6,480 nt of DNA from Verrucomicrobiota bacterium (GTDB taxonomy: Bacteria; Verrucomicrobiota; Verrucomicrobiia; Methylacidiphilales; Verrucolacustridaceae). The notes under the pieces are model-generated. The model was not told the DNA's origin. It searched no databases and saw only the letters and a list, made by a program, of their open reading frames with translations. The DNA lies in NCBI GenBank assembly GCA_010025475.1, contig RGTE01000064.1, positions 1 to 6,480 of the forward strand. The letters run 5' to 3'. The first letter of the stretch is position 1; each line of letters starts with the position of its first letter. This document shows, one piece after another, positions 1 through 6,078 of this stretch. Position numbers and translations under genes: made by a program.

Positions 1-22
1 GGACGGCTACCCCTAGCCGTCC
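1..22. terminator. Perfect 9-bp hairpin at the window edge, possible terminator
   Basis: GGACGGCTA (1-9) is exactly complementary to TAGCCGTCC (14-22) around a CCCC loop. Read on the plus strand, the T run is imperfect (ATGCGTTTTG). Read on the minus strand, the following bases lie outside the window. It may be the main terminator downstream of phoU, a terminator for a convergent gene to the left, or both. Confidence 0.4.
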
Positions 23-56
23 ATGCGTTTTGTAGAGAATGGTAATCTTATCTTTT

Positions 57-86
57 AAAAGGATGAACGCGTAAGGGTACGCATCC
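57..86 (-). terminator. Candidate Rho-independent terminator after phoU
   Basis: About 30 nt beyond the phoU stop, 61-86 can form a hairpin. GCGTA (69-73) pairs with TACGC (78-82) and GGAT (61-64) with ATCC (83-86), leaving a 4-nt loop and a 4-nt bulge at 65-68. On the minus strand it is followed at once by TTTT (60-57). The bulge and short T run make it a weak terminator, but place and orientation are right for ending the pst-phoU transcript. Confidence 0.4.
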
Positions 87-116
87 CTACCAAACCTTTC
101 ACCTGCCCCTGGCTTT

Positions 117-833
117 TTATGCGGTTTTACTCAACTCCGCCTCATGCCGGATGTCCTTCCCCGTGTAGAGATAGAACACAAGTTCCGCGATGTTCTTGGC
201 ATGGTCGGCCGCCCGCTCGAAAAACCGTGCCACCAGCATCAAATTCAGCGCCCGGGTGATCGTCTTGGGATCCTCCACCATGAAGCTGGTCAACTCCCTC
301 TCCAGCTGCCGGTTGATTTCATCCACCCGTTCGTCCATCCGGATGATCTCCGCACATTTCTCGGGTGCGATCTCCACGAAGGCGTCTGTGGCCCCCTTGA
401 TCATGGCCAACACATCCTTGCCCATCCGGGGAATGTCCAGCAAGGGCTTGAGCGGAGGCTCATCGAGCAGGATCAGGCTACGGCGGGCAATGGAAACCGC
501 CTGATCGGCAATCCGCTCCAGATCGTTTGAGATCTTTGAGGCGGAAAGCATCAGCCGGCACGCCAGCGCCATCGGGGCCTGCGTGGCCATGAAATTGGCG
601 ACCATCTCGTCAATCTCCACCTCCAGCCGGTCCATTTCCAAATCGGCTTCGATCACGTGTTTTGCCTTCTTGGCGTTTCGCTCCGCCAATGATTCCAGGG
701 CTGTGCTTAGGTTTTTATGGGCCAGACTCGCCATCCGAAGAAGTGTTTCCCGAAGGGTCAGGAGCTCGCCGCGAAAATACCCACGAATCCGCTCCAGCTT
801 TTCTTCCTGCGGCTCCAACGTCGGATTAGTCAT
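117..833 (-). CDS. phoU: Phosphate signalling complex protein PhoU
   Basis: Cytoplasmic regulator, 238 residues (E. coli PhoU has 241). In studied bacteria it links the PstSCAB transporter to PhoR and keeps the Pho response off when phosphate is plentiful; that role is taken from the family here. The protein is almost all helical and has the expected two-fold internal repeat. Each half carries an ExxxD metal-site motif: NDLERIAD (103-110, with E106 and D110) and FERAADHAKNIAE (205-217, with E206 and D210). The matching helices EADLEMDRLEVEIDEM (62-77) and IIRMDERVDEINRQLE (163-178) are also typical. The start is supported by AGGAG 9 nt upstream. It is the last gene of the operon, 52 nt after pstB, with no convincing internal promoter in that gap. 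Nothing in it looks degraded. Confidence 0.96.
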   Translation of the reverse strand: MTNPTLEPQEEKLERIRGYFRGELLTLRETLLRMASLAHKNLSTALESLAERNAKKAKHVIEADLEMDRLEVEIDEMVANFMATQAPMALACRLMLSASKISNDLERIADQAVSIARRSLILLDEPPLKPLLDIPRMGKDVLAMIKGATDAFVEIAPEKCAEIIRMDERVDEINRQLERELTSFMVEDPKTITRALNLMLVARFFERAADHAKNIAELVFYLYTGKDIRHEAELSKTA

Positions 834-842
834 CTAGTTAAT

Positions 843-847
843 CTCCT
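843..847 (-). promoter_or_regulatory. Ribosome binding site of phoU
   Basis: AGGAG on the minus strand lies 9 nt before the ATG at 833. It is the clearest Shine-Dalgarno in the operon. It fits phoU being translated independently after the 52-nt gap that follows pstB. Confidence 0.75.
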
Positions 848-885
848 ACTCTTCATCTCCCCAAAGTCAACGGAACACCGATTTT

Positions 886-1743
886 TTATCCAAATCGTCC
901 CGAAATGTAGTCCTCGGTCTGGGGCTTGGCCGGATTGGTGAAGACCCGATTCGTCTCCCCAAACTCGATCAGTTCGCCGAGATACATGAAGGCGGTCATG
1001 TCGGAGATCCGGCCCGCCTGCTGAAGGTTGTGGGTCACGATGATCACCGTCACCCGCTTCTTCAGCTCCACGATCAGCTCCTCGATCTTGGAGGTGGCAA
1101 TTGGATCCAACGCGCTCGTTGGTTCGTCGAACAGCACCACGTCCGGATCCGTGGCGATCGCCCGGGCAATGCACAGGCGTTGCTGCTGGCCCCCGGATAG
1201 ATTGTGCGCCAGTTGGTGAAGCCGGCTCTTCACCTCCTCCCAAAGAGCGGCCTCCCGCAGCGCCTTCTCCACCCGCTCGTCCAGATCCCGCCGGCGGTTC
1301 ATTCCCTGCAGACGCAGACCGTAGGCCACGTTTTCATAGATGCTCTTGGGGAACGGATTCGGTTTCTGGAACACCATGCCACAGCGCATCCGCACCTGGA
1401 TCGGATCCATGCCGGGCCCGAGGATATCGGTGTTTCCCGGCTGGAGCTGAACCGTGCCCTCGTAACGGTTCCCTGGATAGAGGTCGTGCATCCGGTTGAG
1501 GCACCGGAGAAGGGTGGTCTTGCCGCATCCGGAGGGCCCGATCAGGGCGGTCACCTGATACGCCGGAATGTCCAAAGAAACCCCGCGCAGCACCTGATGG
1601 GAGCCATAGAAAAAGTTCAGGTTACGGATGGAGACCTTGATGGAAGCTTGATCGGCCGACGGCGAAGCGGCCGGAGAAGGCGGCCGCGGGCGTGTGCTGG
1701 AAGCAGACGGAGGATTCGGATCCTGGGCAGGAACGGTGCTCAC
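886..1743 (-). CDS. pstB: Phosphate ABC transporter, ATP-binding protein PstB
   Basis: ATPase that powers PstSCA phosphate import, 285 residues from the GTG at 1743. The motifs are Walker A GPSGCGKTT (69-77), Q loop FQKPNP (125-130), signature LSGGQQQRL (182-190), Walker B VVLFDEP (202-208) and switch His238 in VTHN. The C-terminus QTEDYISGRFG is diagnostic for PstB. The core begins at about residue 34 (SIKVSIRNLNFFYG). The preceding ~30 residues are rich in Pro, Ser and Ala, making the protein about 28 residues longer than E. coli PstB. The GTG overlaps the pstA stop by 4 nt. A TTG one codon upstream at 1746 is an alternative, with AAAGGA 7 nt before it and 10 nt before the GTG. The frame stays open to 2103, but that stretch overlaps pstA in another frame and reads as low-complexity non-protein. 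Confidence 0.96.
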   Translation of the reverse strand: MSTVPAQDPNPPSASSTRPRPPSPAASPSADQASIKVSIRNLNFFYGSHQVLRGVSLDIPAYQVTALIGPSGCGKTTLLRCLNRMHDLYPGNRYEGTVQLQPGNTDILGPGMDPIQVRMRCGMVFQKPNPFPKSIYENVAYGLRLQGMNRRRDLDERVEKALREAALWEEVKSRLHQLAHNLSGGQQQRLCIARAIATDPDVVLFDEPTSALDPIATSKIEELIVELKKRVTVIIVTHNLQQAGRISDMTAFMYLGELIEFGETNRVFTNPAKPQTEDYISGRFG

Positions 1744-2666
1744 CAAGTGATATTCCTTTGGGCTCGTCTGCGGATCAAGATCGCCGCCCCGTTCATGCTC
1801 AGGGTGATCACCATCAAAACCAGACCCGCGGCCGCCGCATTGGCCTGGAATTCCTCCCCGGGACGCGACACCCAGTTGAACATCTGGATCGGGAGCGCGC
1901 TGTACGGGGAAAACAGCCACTCGAAGGAAACGAAAGGCGGGGTGGAATGAAGCGCAGGGGGCGGCAGGAATGCGATGAAGGTCAGCGCTCCGATGGTGAT
2001 GAGCGGGGCGCTCTCCCCGATGGCCCGCGACATGGCCAGAATCACCCCGGTGGCAATGCCCCCCGTCGAATAAGGAAGCAGATGGTGCCAAACCGCCTGC
2101 CACCGGGTCGCTCCCAGGGCAAAAGCCGCTTCTCGGATCATGGCGGGAATCGAGCGCAGCGATTCACGGGTTGCCACAATCACGATGGGCAAGACCAGAC
2201 AGGCCAACGCCAGTCCTCCTGAGAGGATGCTTTGGCCAAACCGGAAGGAGTAGACAAACAGGCCCAGGGCCATCAGCCCGTAGAGGATGGAAGGCACCCC
2301 CGCCAAATTGGCGATGTTGATCTCGATAAAGTCCGTCCACCTGTTTTTCGGGGCGTACTCCTCCAGGTAAATACCGGCGGCGATCCCGAACGGTATGGCC
2401 ACGGAGGCCGTCACGATCATCAGGAGAAGCGTCCCGACCCAGGCCGAAAGAATGCCCGCCTCTGCGGCTCGCCGGGATGGAAAGGAGGTCAAGAAATGCC
2501 AATCGATCCGGGACAAACCGTTCACGGCCAGGTTAAGAAGCAAGACGGCAAGGATTCCGAGCGTGGTGAGGGTCAGCACCATGCCGAGGCGGCCAAACCA
2601 CCGGTCAATGGAACGGCGGCGGTGGGCGCGTCGCTCCAGTTCGTGGGCCCTTTTCTCAGGAAGCAC
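1740..2666 (-). CDS. pstA: Phosphate ABC transporter, permease subunit PstA
   Basis: Second permease of the phosphate importer, 308 residues. The start is a GTG at 2666 that overlaps the end of pstC by 11 nt, with a weak purine-rich stretch (AGAAAGAAG) upstream. The N-terminus is strongly basic (residues 5-27), as expected for a cytoplasmic tail. Hydrophobic segments appear at about 29-50, 73-100, 116-139, 147-165, 202-232 and 279-298. The EAA loop is visible as REAAFALGATRWQAVWHHLL (178-197). AMSRAIGESAPLITIG (211-226) and the loop motif YSALPIQMFNW (255-265) are characteristic of PstA and distinguish it from PstC. The TGA stop overlaps the GTG of pstB (GTGA), so translation of the two is probably coupled. 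Confidence 0.95.
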   Translation of the reverse strand: MLPEKRAHELERRAHRRRSIDRWFGRLGMVLTLTTLGILAVLLLNLAVNGLSRIDWHFLTSFPSRRAAEAGILSAWVGTLLLMIVTASVAIPFGIAAGIYLEEYAPKNRWTDFIEINIANLAGVPSILYGLMALGLFVYSFRFGQSILSGGLALACLVLPIVIVATRESLRSIPAMIREAAFALGATRWQAVWHHLLPYSTGGIATGVILAMSRAIGESAPLITIGALTFIAFLPPPALHSTPPFVSFEWLFSPYSALPIQMFNWVSRPGEEFQANAAAAGLVLMVITLSMNGAAILIRRRAQRNITW

Positions 2667-3564
2667 GGTGGAACTTCTTTCTCAGGCCATGGCCGGCCAG
2701 GTTGAATCCAAGTGTCAGCAGGAAAAGCATCGCCCCCGCCACAAAGATCGACTGGTAGCCGATGCTGCCGTGGGGCAGGTCCCCCAGACTGACCTGAACG
2801 ATAAAGGCCGTCACCGTGGCGGCTGACTCCAGCGGATTGATCGTCATTCTTGGCTGCAGGCCCGCGGCGATGGCCACGATCATCGTCTCCCCCACGGCCC
2901 GGGAGATCGCCAGCACGTAAGCGGCCGCCAAGCCGGAAAAGGCCCCCGGGAAAACCACCCGGACCGCCACTCCCAGCTTACCATCGCCCAGCGCATAGGC
3001 CCCTTCCCGCAAAAGCATAGGCACGCTCCGCATCGAGTCCTCTCCCAGGGAAGTCACATAGGGAACAATCATGATCCCCATGATCAGGCCGGCGCTCAGC
3101 ATCGAGAACTGGGGCAGATCGGGATAAATCTTCTGTAACAGCGGGGTCAACGCCAACAGGGCAAAATAGCCGTAGACCACCGTGGGGACGGCGCTCAGCA
3201 GCTCCAGCATCGGTTTCACCAGTTCACGGAAACGAGAGGGGGCAAACTCACTGAGATAGATCGCGAGGATCGTGCCCAGGGGCACCGCCACCGACAAAGC
3301 CACCAGCGTCGTCACCATCGTTCCGGCCAACAGGGCGCCGATTCCATACTGCGGCTCCGAAAACAAGGGCGTCCACATGGTGTCCTTCACCAGCCGGATG
3401 AGCGGCACTTTGGCGAAAAAAGGGGCCGACTCCGTGACCAGCGTGACGATGATTCCAAAGGTCACCAGGACGGAGGCCCATCCCCCGATCCGCAGAATCC
3501 ACACCATCAGCGCTTCGACCCCCTTGTCGAGGCGACGGCCGGGGGCGACGAAAGCGGAAGCCAT
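2656..3564 (-). CDS. pstC: Phosphate ABC transporter, permease subunit PstC
   Basis: Inner-membrane permease that pairs with PstA to form the phosphate channel. With the ATG at 3564 the protein has 302 residues, about the usual PstC length. Six hydrophobic segments can be seen, at about 26-44, 74-105, 118-141, 153-171, 209-235 and 272-290. The cytoplasmic EAA loop that contacts the ATPase begins REGAYALGDGKLGVAVRVV (186-204). The SRAVGET motif (221-227) is typical of phosphate permeases. An earlier in-frame start at 3639 would reach 65 nt into pstS and add 25 residues without membrane character, so it was rejected. The ATG at 3564 starts 10 nt after the pstS stop and has no clear Shine-Dalgarno, which suggests coupling to pstS translation. 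A later ATG at 3507 is possible but would cut the usual N-terminal helix. Confidence 0.94.
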   Translation of the reverse strand: MASAFVAPGRRLDKGVEALMVWILRIGGWASVLVTFGIIVTLVTESAPFFAKVPLIRLVKDTMWTPLFSEPQYGIGALLAGTMVTTLVALSVAVPLGTILAIYLSEFAPSRFRELVKPMLELLSAVPTVVYGYFALLALTPLLQKIYPDLPQFSMLSAGLIMGIMIVPYVTSLGEDSMRSVPMLLREGAYALGDGKLGVAVRVVFPGAFSGLAAAYVLAISRAVGETMIVAIAAGLQPRMTINPLESAATVTAFIVQVSLGDLPHGSIGYQSIFVAGAMLFLLTLGFNLAGHGLRKKFHRAS

Positions 3565-3574
3565 GCAGGCTAGG

Positions 3575-4573
3575 TTAAGGCACCGGGGTACGTTTGAGAA
3601 TCTCGCTGATCGGCACCGCCACATCCCCATGGCCCGCAAACGCCGTCCCCTTCTGCCTGTTGGCGACCCTCCCCTTGACCGTCTGATACGCGGAGCCAGG
3701 CAACGGGATGTAGTGCACCTCCTTGGTCAGGCGTTCCACATTCTCCAAATAAAACTTCACAAAATCGGCCACTTCGGGCTTCTCCAGCGATTTGAGATTC
3801 ACATAAATGAAGAGGGGACGGGAGAGCGGGTTGTACGTTCCGTTCAGCACGCTTTCCTCCGAGGGCCCGACCGCCGGCTTGCCCTTCTCGTCCCATTCGA
3901 TATTCAGCGCCTTCAACCGCTTCCGGTGGGCGTCAAAGTAGGAATATCCCATGTAACCGAGGGCATGCCGGTCTCCCTCCACACCCTGCACCAACACGTT
4001 GTCGTCCTCGCTCGCCGTGTAGTCCCCGCGGCTGGCCTTCGACTTTCCGTTGATGGCCTCGGTGAAGTAATCGAAGGTCCCGGAGTCCGATCCGGCCCCG
4101 TACAGCTTGATTTCCTTGTCGGGCCACCCCTCGCGCACCTGGCTCCACTTGGTGATCTTGCCTTGGGCGCCGGGTTCCCAAAGTTTCTTCAGCTCGGAAA
4201 CCTTGACCGAATCCACCCAGTCGTTTTTGGAGTTCACCACCACGGTCAGGGCGTCATAAGCGATGGGCAGCTCCAAATATTCCACCCCGCCTTCCTTCGC
4301 CGCCTTGATCTCCTCTTCCTTGATGGGGCGGCTGGCGTTCTGCACGTCCGTCTCACCCCGGGCGAATTTTTTGAATCCTCCGCCCGTGCCCGAGATGCCC
4401 ACCGTGACCTTGTTGCCGGTGCTCTTTTGGAACTCCTCCGCCACGGCTTCCGTGATCGGAAACACCGTGCTGGAACCGTCGATTTTGACCACTTGCCCAG
4501 CCCGGAGGTGTCCGGGTGCGGAAACAACCAGTCCCGTCAGAAGGGCCGCAAGGGCCCGGTTGGTGAATGTCAT
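3575..4573 (-). CDS. pstS: Phosphate ABC transporter, periplasmic phosphate-binding protein
   Basis: Substrate-binding protein of the PstSCAB phosphate importer, 332 residues. Residues 1-25 form a signal peptide with a basic start (TNR), a hydrophobic core (ALAALLTGLVV) and a likely cleavage after LRA. No lipobox Cys is present, so the mature protein is probably soluble in the periplasm. Phosphate-binding signatures of the PstS/SphX family are clear: KIDGSSTVFPITEAVAEEFQ (30-49), GISGTGGGFKKF (59-70), NASRPIK (79-85), GAGSDSGTFDYFTEAI (159-174) and ASEDDNVLVQGV (187-198). The ATG is the only usable start, because an in-frame TAG lies four codons upstream. The nearest good Shine-Dalgarno (AGGAG at 4591-4595) is 17 nt from it, which is unusually far. 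pstC follows after 10 nt. A Pho box candidate lies upstream. Confidence 0.96.
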   Translation of the reverse strand: MTFTNRALAALLTGLVVSAPGHLRAGQVVKIDGSSTVFPITEAVAEEFQKSTGNKVTVGISGTGGGFKKFARGETDVQNASRPIKEEEIKAAKEGGVEYLELPIAYDALTVVVNSKNDWVDSVKVSELKKLWEPGAQGKITKWSQVREGWPDKEIKLYGAGSDSGTFDYFTEAINGKSKASRGDYTASEDDNVLVQGVEGDRHALGYMGYSYFDAHRKRLKALNIEWDEKGKPAVGPSEESVLNGTYNPLSRPLFIYVNLKSLEKPEVADFVKFYLENVERLTKEVHYIPLPGSAYQTVKGRVANRQKGTAFAGHGDVAVPISEILKRTPVP

Positions 4574-4606
4574 CAGGATTGGCTAAAAGGCTCCTCTCCC
4601 CAAGCC

Positions 4607-4636
4607 AAGACAGGTTTTGTGACAATTCGATGGCAT
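4607..4636 (-). promoter_or_regulatory. Candidate Pho box (PhoB site) upstream of pstS
   Basis: On the minus strand, TTGTCAC (4625-4619) and CTGTCTT (4613-4607) are separated by AAAAC. A third, weaker half-site, ATGCCAT (4636-4630), lies 4 bp upstream of the first. The known enterobacterial Pho box is a direct repeat of CTGTCAT-like 7-mers with a 4-bp A/T-rich spacer. The half-sites match it at 5 of 7 positions or better, but the main spacer is 5 bp, one longer than usual. The location, 33-63 bp upstream of the pstS start, is right for PhoB activation. No convincing -10 box was found downstream. The site is inferred by pattern and position only. Confidence 0.5.
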
Positions 4637-4662
4637 TTGGGATAACTTCATCCTTCTTTCTT

Positions 4663-5937
4663 TTAACGACTTGGATTGATGGAAAAAAACATGGTGGTGC
4701 CCCGCCCTTGTTGGCTTTCCACCCTGACTCCGCCCCCGTGAAGGTGAACCAAGTGCTTCACAATCGATAGCCCCAAACCCGTCCCACCTCTTTCCCGGGT
4801 TCTTCCCTCATCCACCCGGAAAAATCTCTCAAAGATTCGCCCGATCTTGTCGTCAGGAATTCCTTCCCCTTCGTCCCGGACAAAAAACTCCACCTGCCGG
4901 CCGGACAACCGCGCCCCCAGGGAAACCAGGCTGCCCGGCGGCGCGAAACGCAGGGCATTGTCCATCAGGTTGGCAAAGACCTGCCCGATCCGAAGCGGGT
5001 CAGAATTCACTTCCGGCAAACCCTCCTCACATTCCAGCTCCACCCTCACCCTCTTGCCGGCAAAGGCCCTTTTCCAGTCGCTCCTGACCTCTTCCAAAAT
5101 CTCCGCGGGCCTCCGTGGTTGCACCCGGATCTGAACCTGACCCGATTCGATCCGGGATAATTCCAGCAGGTCATTCACCAATCCGGTGAGTCGCTCACAG
5201 TTTCTTCGCAGCACCTCCATCACCTCACGGCGTTCCGCGCCCTTGAGCATCGCGGGATCCTCCATCGTCTCGAGATAGCCGGCCAGGATCGAAAGAGGGG
5301 TCCGCAGTTCATGCGACAGATTCGTGATGAATTCGGAACGGACATTTTCCAGTTTCCGAATCTTGGAAAGGTCGTAAAAAACCGTCACCACGCCCGACCT
5401 CTCCCCGCTGCCGCCCTCCACGATCGGGGCGAAGTTGACCGCAAAGATCCTTCCCTCCGGCTGCTCCGGGGTCGGACGCCGGATCTCCAGACTTCTTCCC
5501 CCGCCCTCCGCGTGGGTTAGTTCCACCGCGCGGGCCACTTCCGGCAACCGGGTGGTTTCCATGAAGGTCTGCCCGATCGGAAACGACGGCAGTCCGAACA
5601 TCTCGAGAAAACTCCGGTTGGCGAGGCGGATGATGCCCTCGGGATCCGTGATCACCACCCCTTCGCTCAGGCTCCCGATGATGGTGCGTAAATTGTATTT
5701 CTCCCGCTCCGCGCGGGAGGACAGTCCATGGATCCTCTCGGAAAGCTTGTCCAGATTTACGATCACCTCTTCCATTCCCCACGCCCCCCGTGCCACAAAA
5801 CCGGAAGGTTCCTTCCCTTCGGCCAACTCCTTCACCAAACGACGCACCTGCAACAGCGGCCGGTACACCATGGTCCAGGCCCACGCCACCCCCACCATCA
5901 CCGCCACCACGATCAGGGGAGTCCACCAGCCATCCAT
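4663..5937 (-). CDS. phoR: PhoR-type sensor histidine kinase
   Basis: Membrane-bound histidine kinase, 424 residues, expected to autophosphorylate and pass the phosphate to PhoB. Residues 6-25 form one hydrophobic segment, with no periplasmic domain before or after it. Residues 27-75 look like a HAMP-type linker. A PAS-like domain follows at about 83-190 (LSEGVVITDPEGIIRLAN). The HisKA domain carries the phospho-acceptor His209 in SHELRTPL. The ATPase domain shows the N box (NLMDNALRF, with N323 and N327), G1 (DEGEGIP, 355-361), the F box (FERFFRVD, 369-376) and G2 (GGTGLGLSIV, 384-393), so every catalytic motif is intact. The ATG follows a good ribosome binding site. It lies 141 bp after phoB, a wider gap than the close or overlapping arrangement usual for phoBR pairs. 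Assignment as PhoR rests on domain order plus the pst context. Confidence 0.93.
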   Translation of the reverse strand: MDGWWTPLIVVAVMVGVAWAWTMVYRPLLQVRRLVKELAEGKEPSGFVARGAWGMEEVIVNLDKLSERIHGLSSRAEREKYNLRTIIGSLSEGVVITDPEGIIRLANRSFLEMFGLPSFPIGQTFMETTRLPEVARAVELTHAEGGGRSLEIRRPTPEQPEGRIFAVNFAPIVEGGSGERSGVVTVFYDLSKIRKLENVRSEFITNLSHELRTPLSILAGYLETMEDPAMLKGAERREVMEVLRRNCERLTGLVNDLLELSRIESGQVQIRVQPRRPAEILEEVRSDWKRAFAGKRVRVELECEEGLPEVNSDPLRIGQVFANLMDNALRFAPPGSLVSLGARLSGRQVEFFVRDEGEGIPDDKIGRIFERFFRVDEGRTRERGGTGLGLSIVKHLVHLHGGGVRVESQQGRGTTMFFSINPSR

Positions 5938-5952
5938 CGTCCTACCCTCTCC
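5938..5952 (-). promoter_or_regulatory. Ribosome binding site of phoR
   Basis: The minus strand reads GGAGAGGGTAGGACG directly before the ATG at 5937. GAGG lies 8 nt from the start and GGAG 11 nt from it. This purine-rich Shine-Dalgarno region supports the chosen start. Confidence 0.65.
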
Positions 5953-5993
5953 GATTCAACCCCGAATTCAAGCGCTCAGAACTCGCCGTTGAT

Positions 5994-6061
5994 GTTTACG
6001 GTTACGTTGGATACCCAAGACCTCGATTTTTCGTAAACCTAAACGTAAACGTAAACGAAAA
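5994..6061. repeat. Hexamer array CGTAAA with inverted TTTACG copies, in the phoB-phoR spacer
   Basis: On the plus strand, 6032-6061 consists of five tandem 6-bp units with consensus CGTAAA; the second is CCTAAA and the fifth CGAAAA. The opposite orientation appears 25 bp away at 5995-6006, as TTTACG followed by GTTACG. The segment 5995-6006 matches the reverse complement of 6044-6055 at 11 of 12 positions, so the transcript could form a stem with a loop of about 37 nt. A second inverted pair, TTTTCGT/ACGAAAA, flanks the tandem block at 6028-6034 and 6055-6061. The array is noncoding. The function is unknown; it could be an operator array, an intercistronic RNA structure or a dispersed simple repeat. 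Confidence 0.8.
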
Positions 6062-6078
6062 GCCCTGTCTTCCCTTGC

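Noticed and set aside
834..885. Possible promoter for phoU, with a TTGACT -35-like hexamer in the pstB-phoU gap.
   Set aside because: No acceptable -10 box is found at 15-19 bp. phoU is more simply read through from pstB.
1204..1950. A 248-codon plus-strand frame across pstB and pstA.
   Set aside because: It is antisense to two conserved transporter genes and shows no motif. It is a shadow frame.
1744..2103. Upstream extension of the pstB reading frame, which would add about 120 residues.
   Set aside because: It overlaps pstA in a different frame, and its translation is rich in Gly, His, Arg and Asp with no family features. The GTG at 1743 fits the usual 4-nt overlap.
3565..3639. Longer pstC starting at 3639.
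   Set aside because: It would reach 65 nt into pstS and add Arg- and Cys-containing residues without a PstC match. The ATG at 3564 restores the normal length.
3272..4645. A 457-codon open frame on the plus strand, antisense to pstS and the start of pstC.
   Set aside because: It lies opposite two clearly real genes. Its translation has no recognisable domain and a composition typical of GC-rich antisense frames, and it has no neighbour or promoter of its own.
5701..5719. A 7-bp perfect inverted repeat (CTCCCGC/GCGGGAG).
   Set aside because: It lies inside phoR coding sequence and is explained by the Arg/Glu-rich codons there. No T run or regulatory context was seen.
6008..6037. Possible phoR promoter using TTTACG as the -35 box and TATCCA as the -10 box.
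   Set aside because: The -10 matches consensus at only about three positions and the spacing is 18 bp. The -35-like match comes simply from the repeat array.
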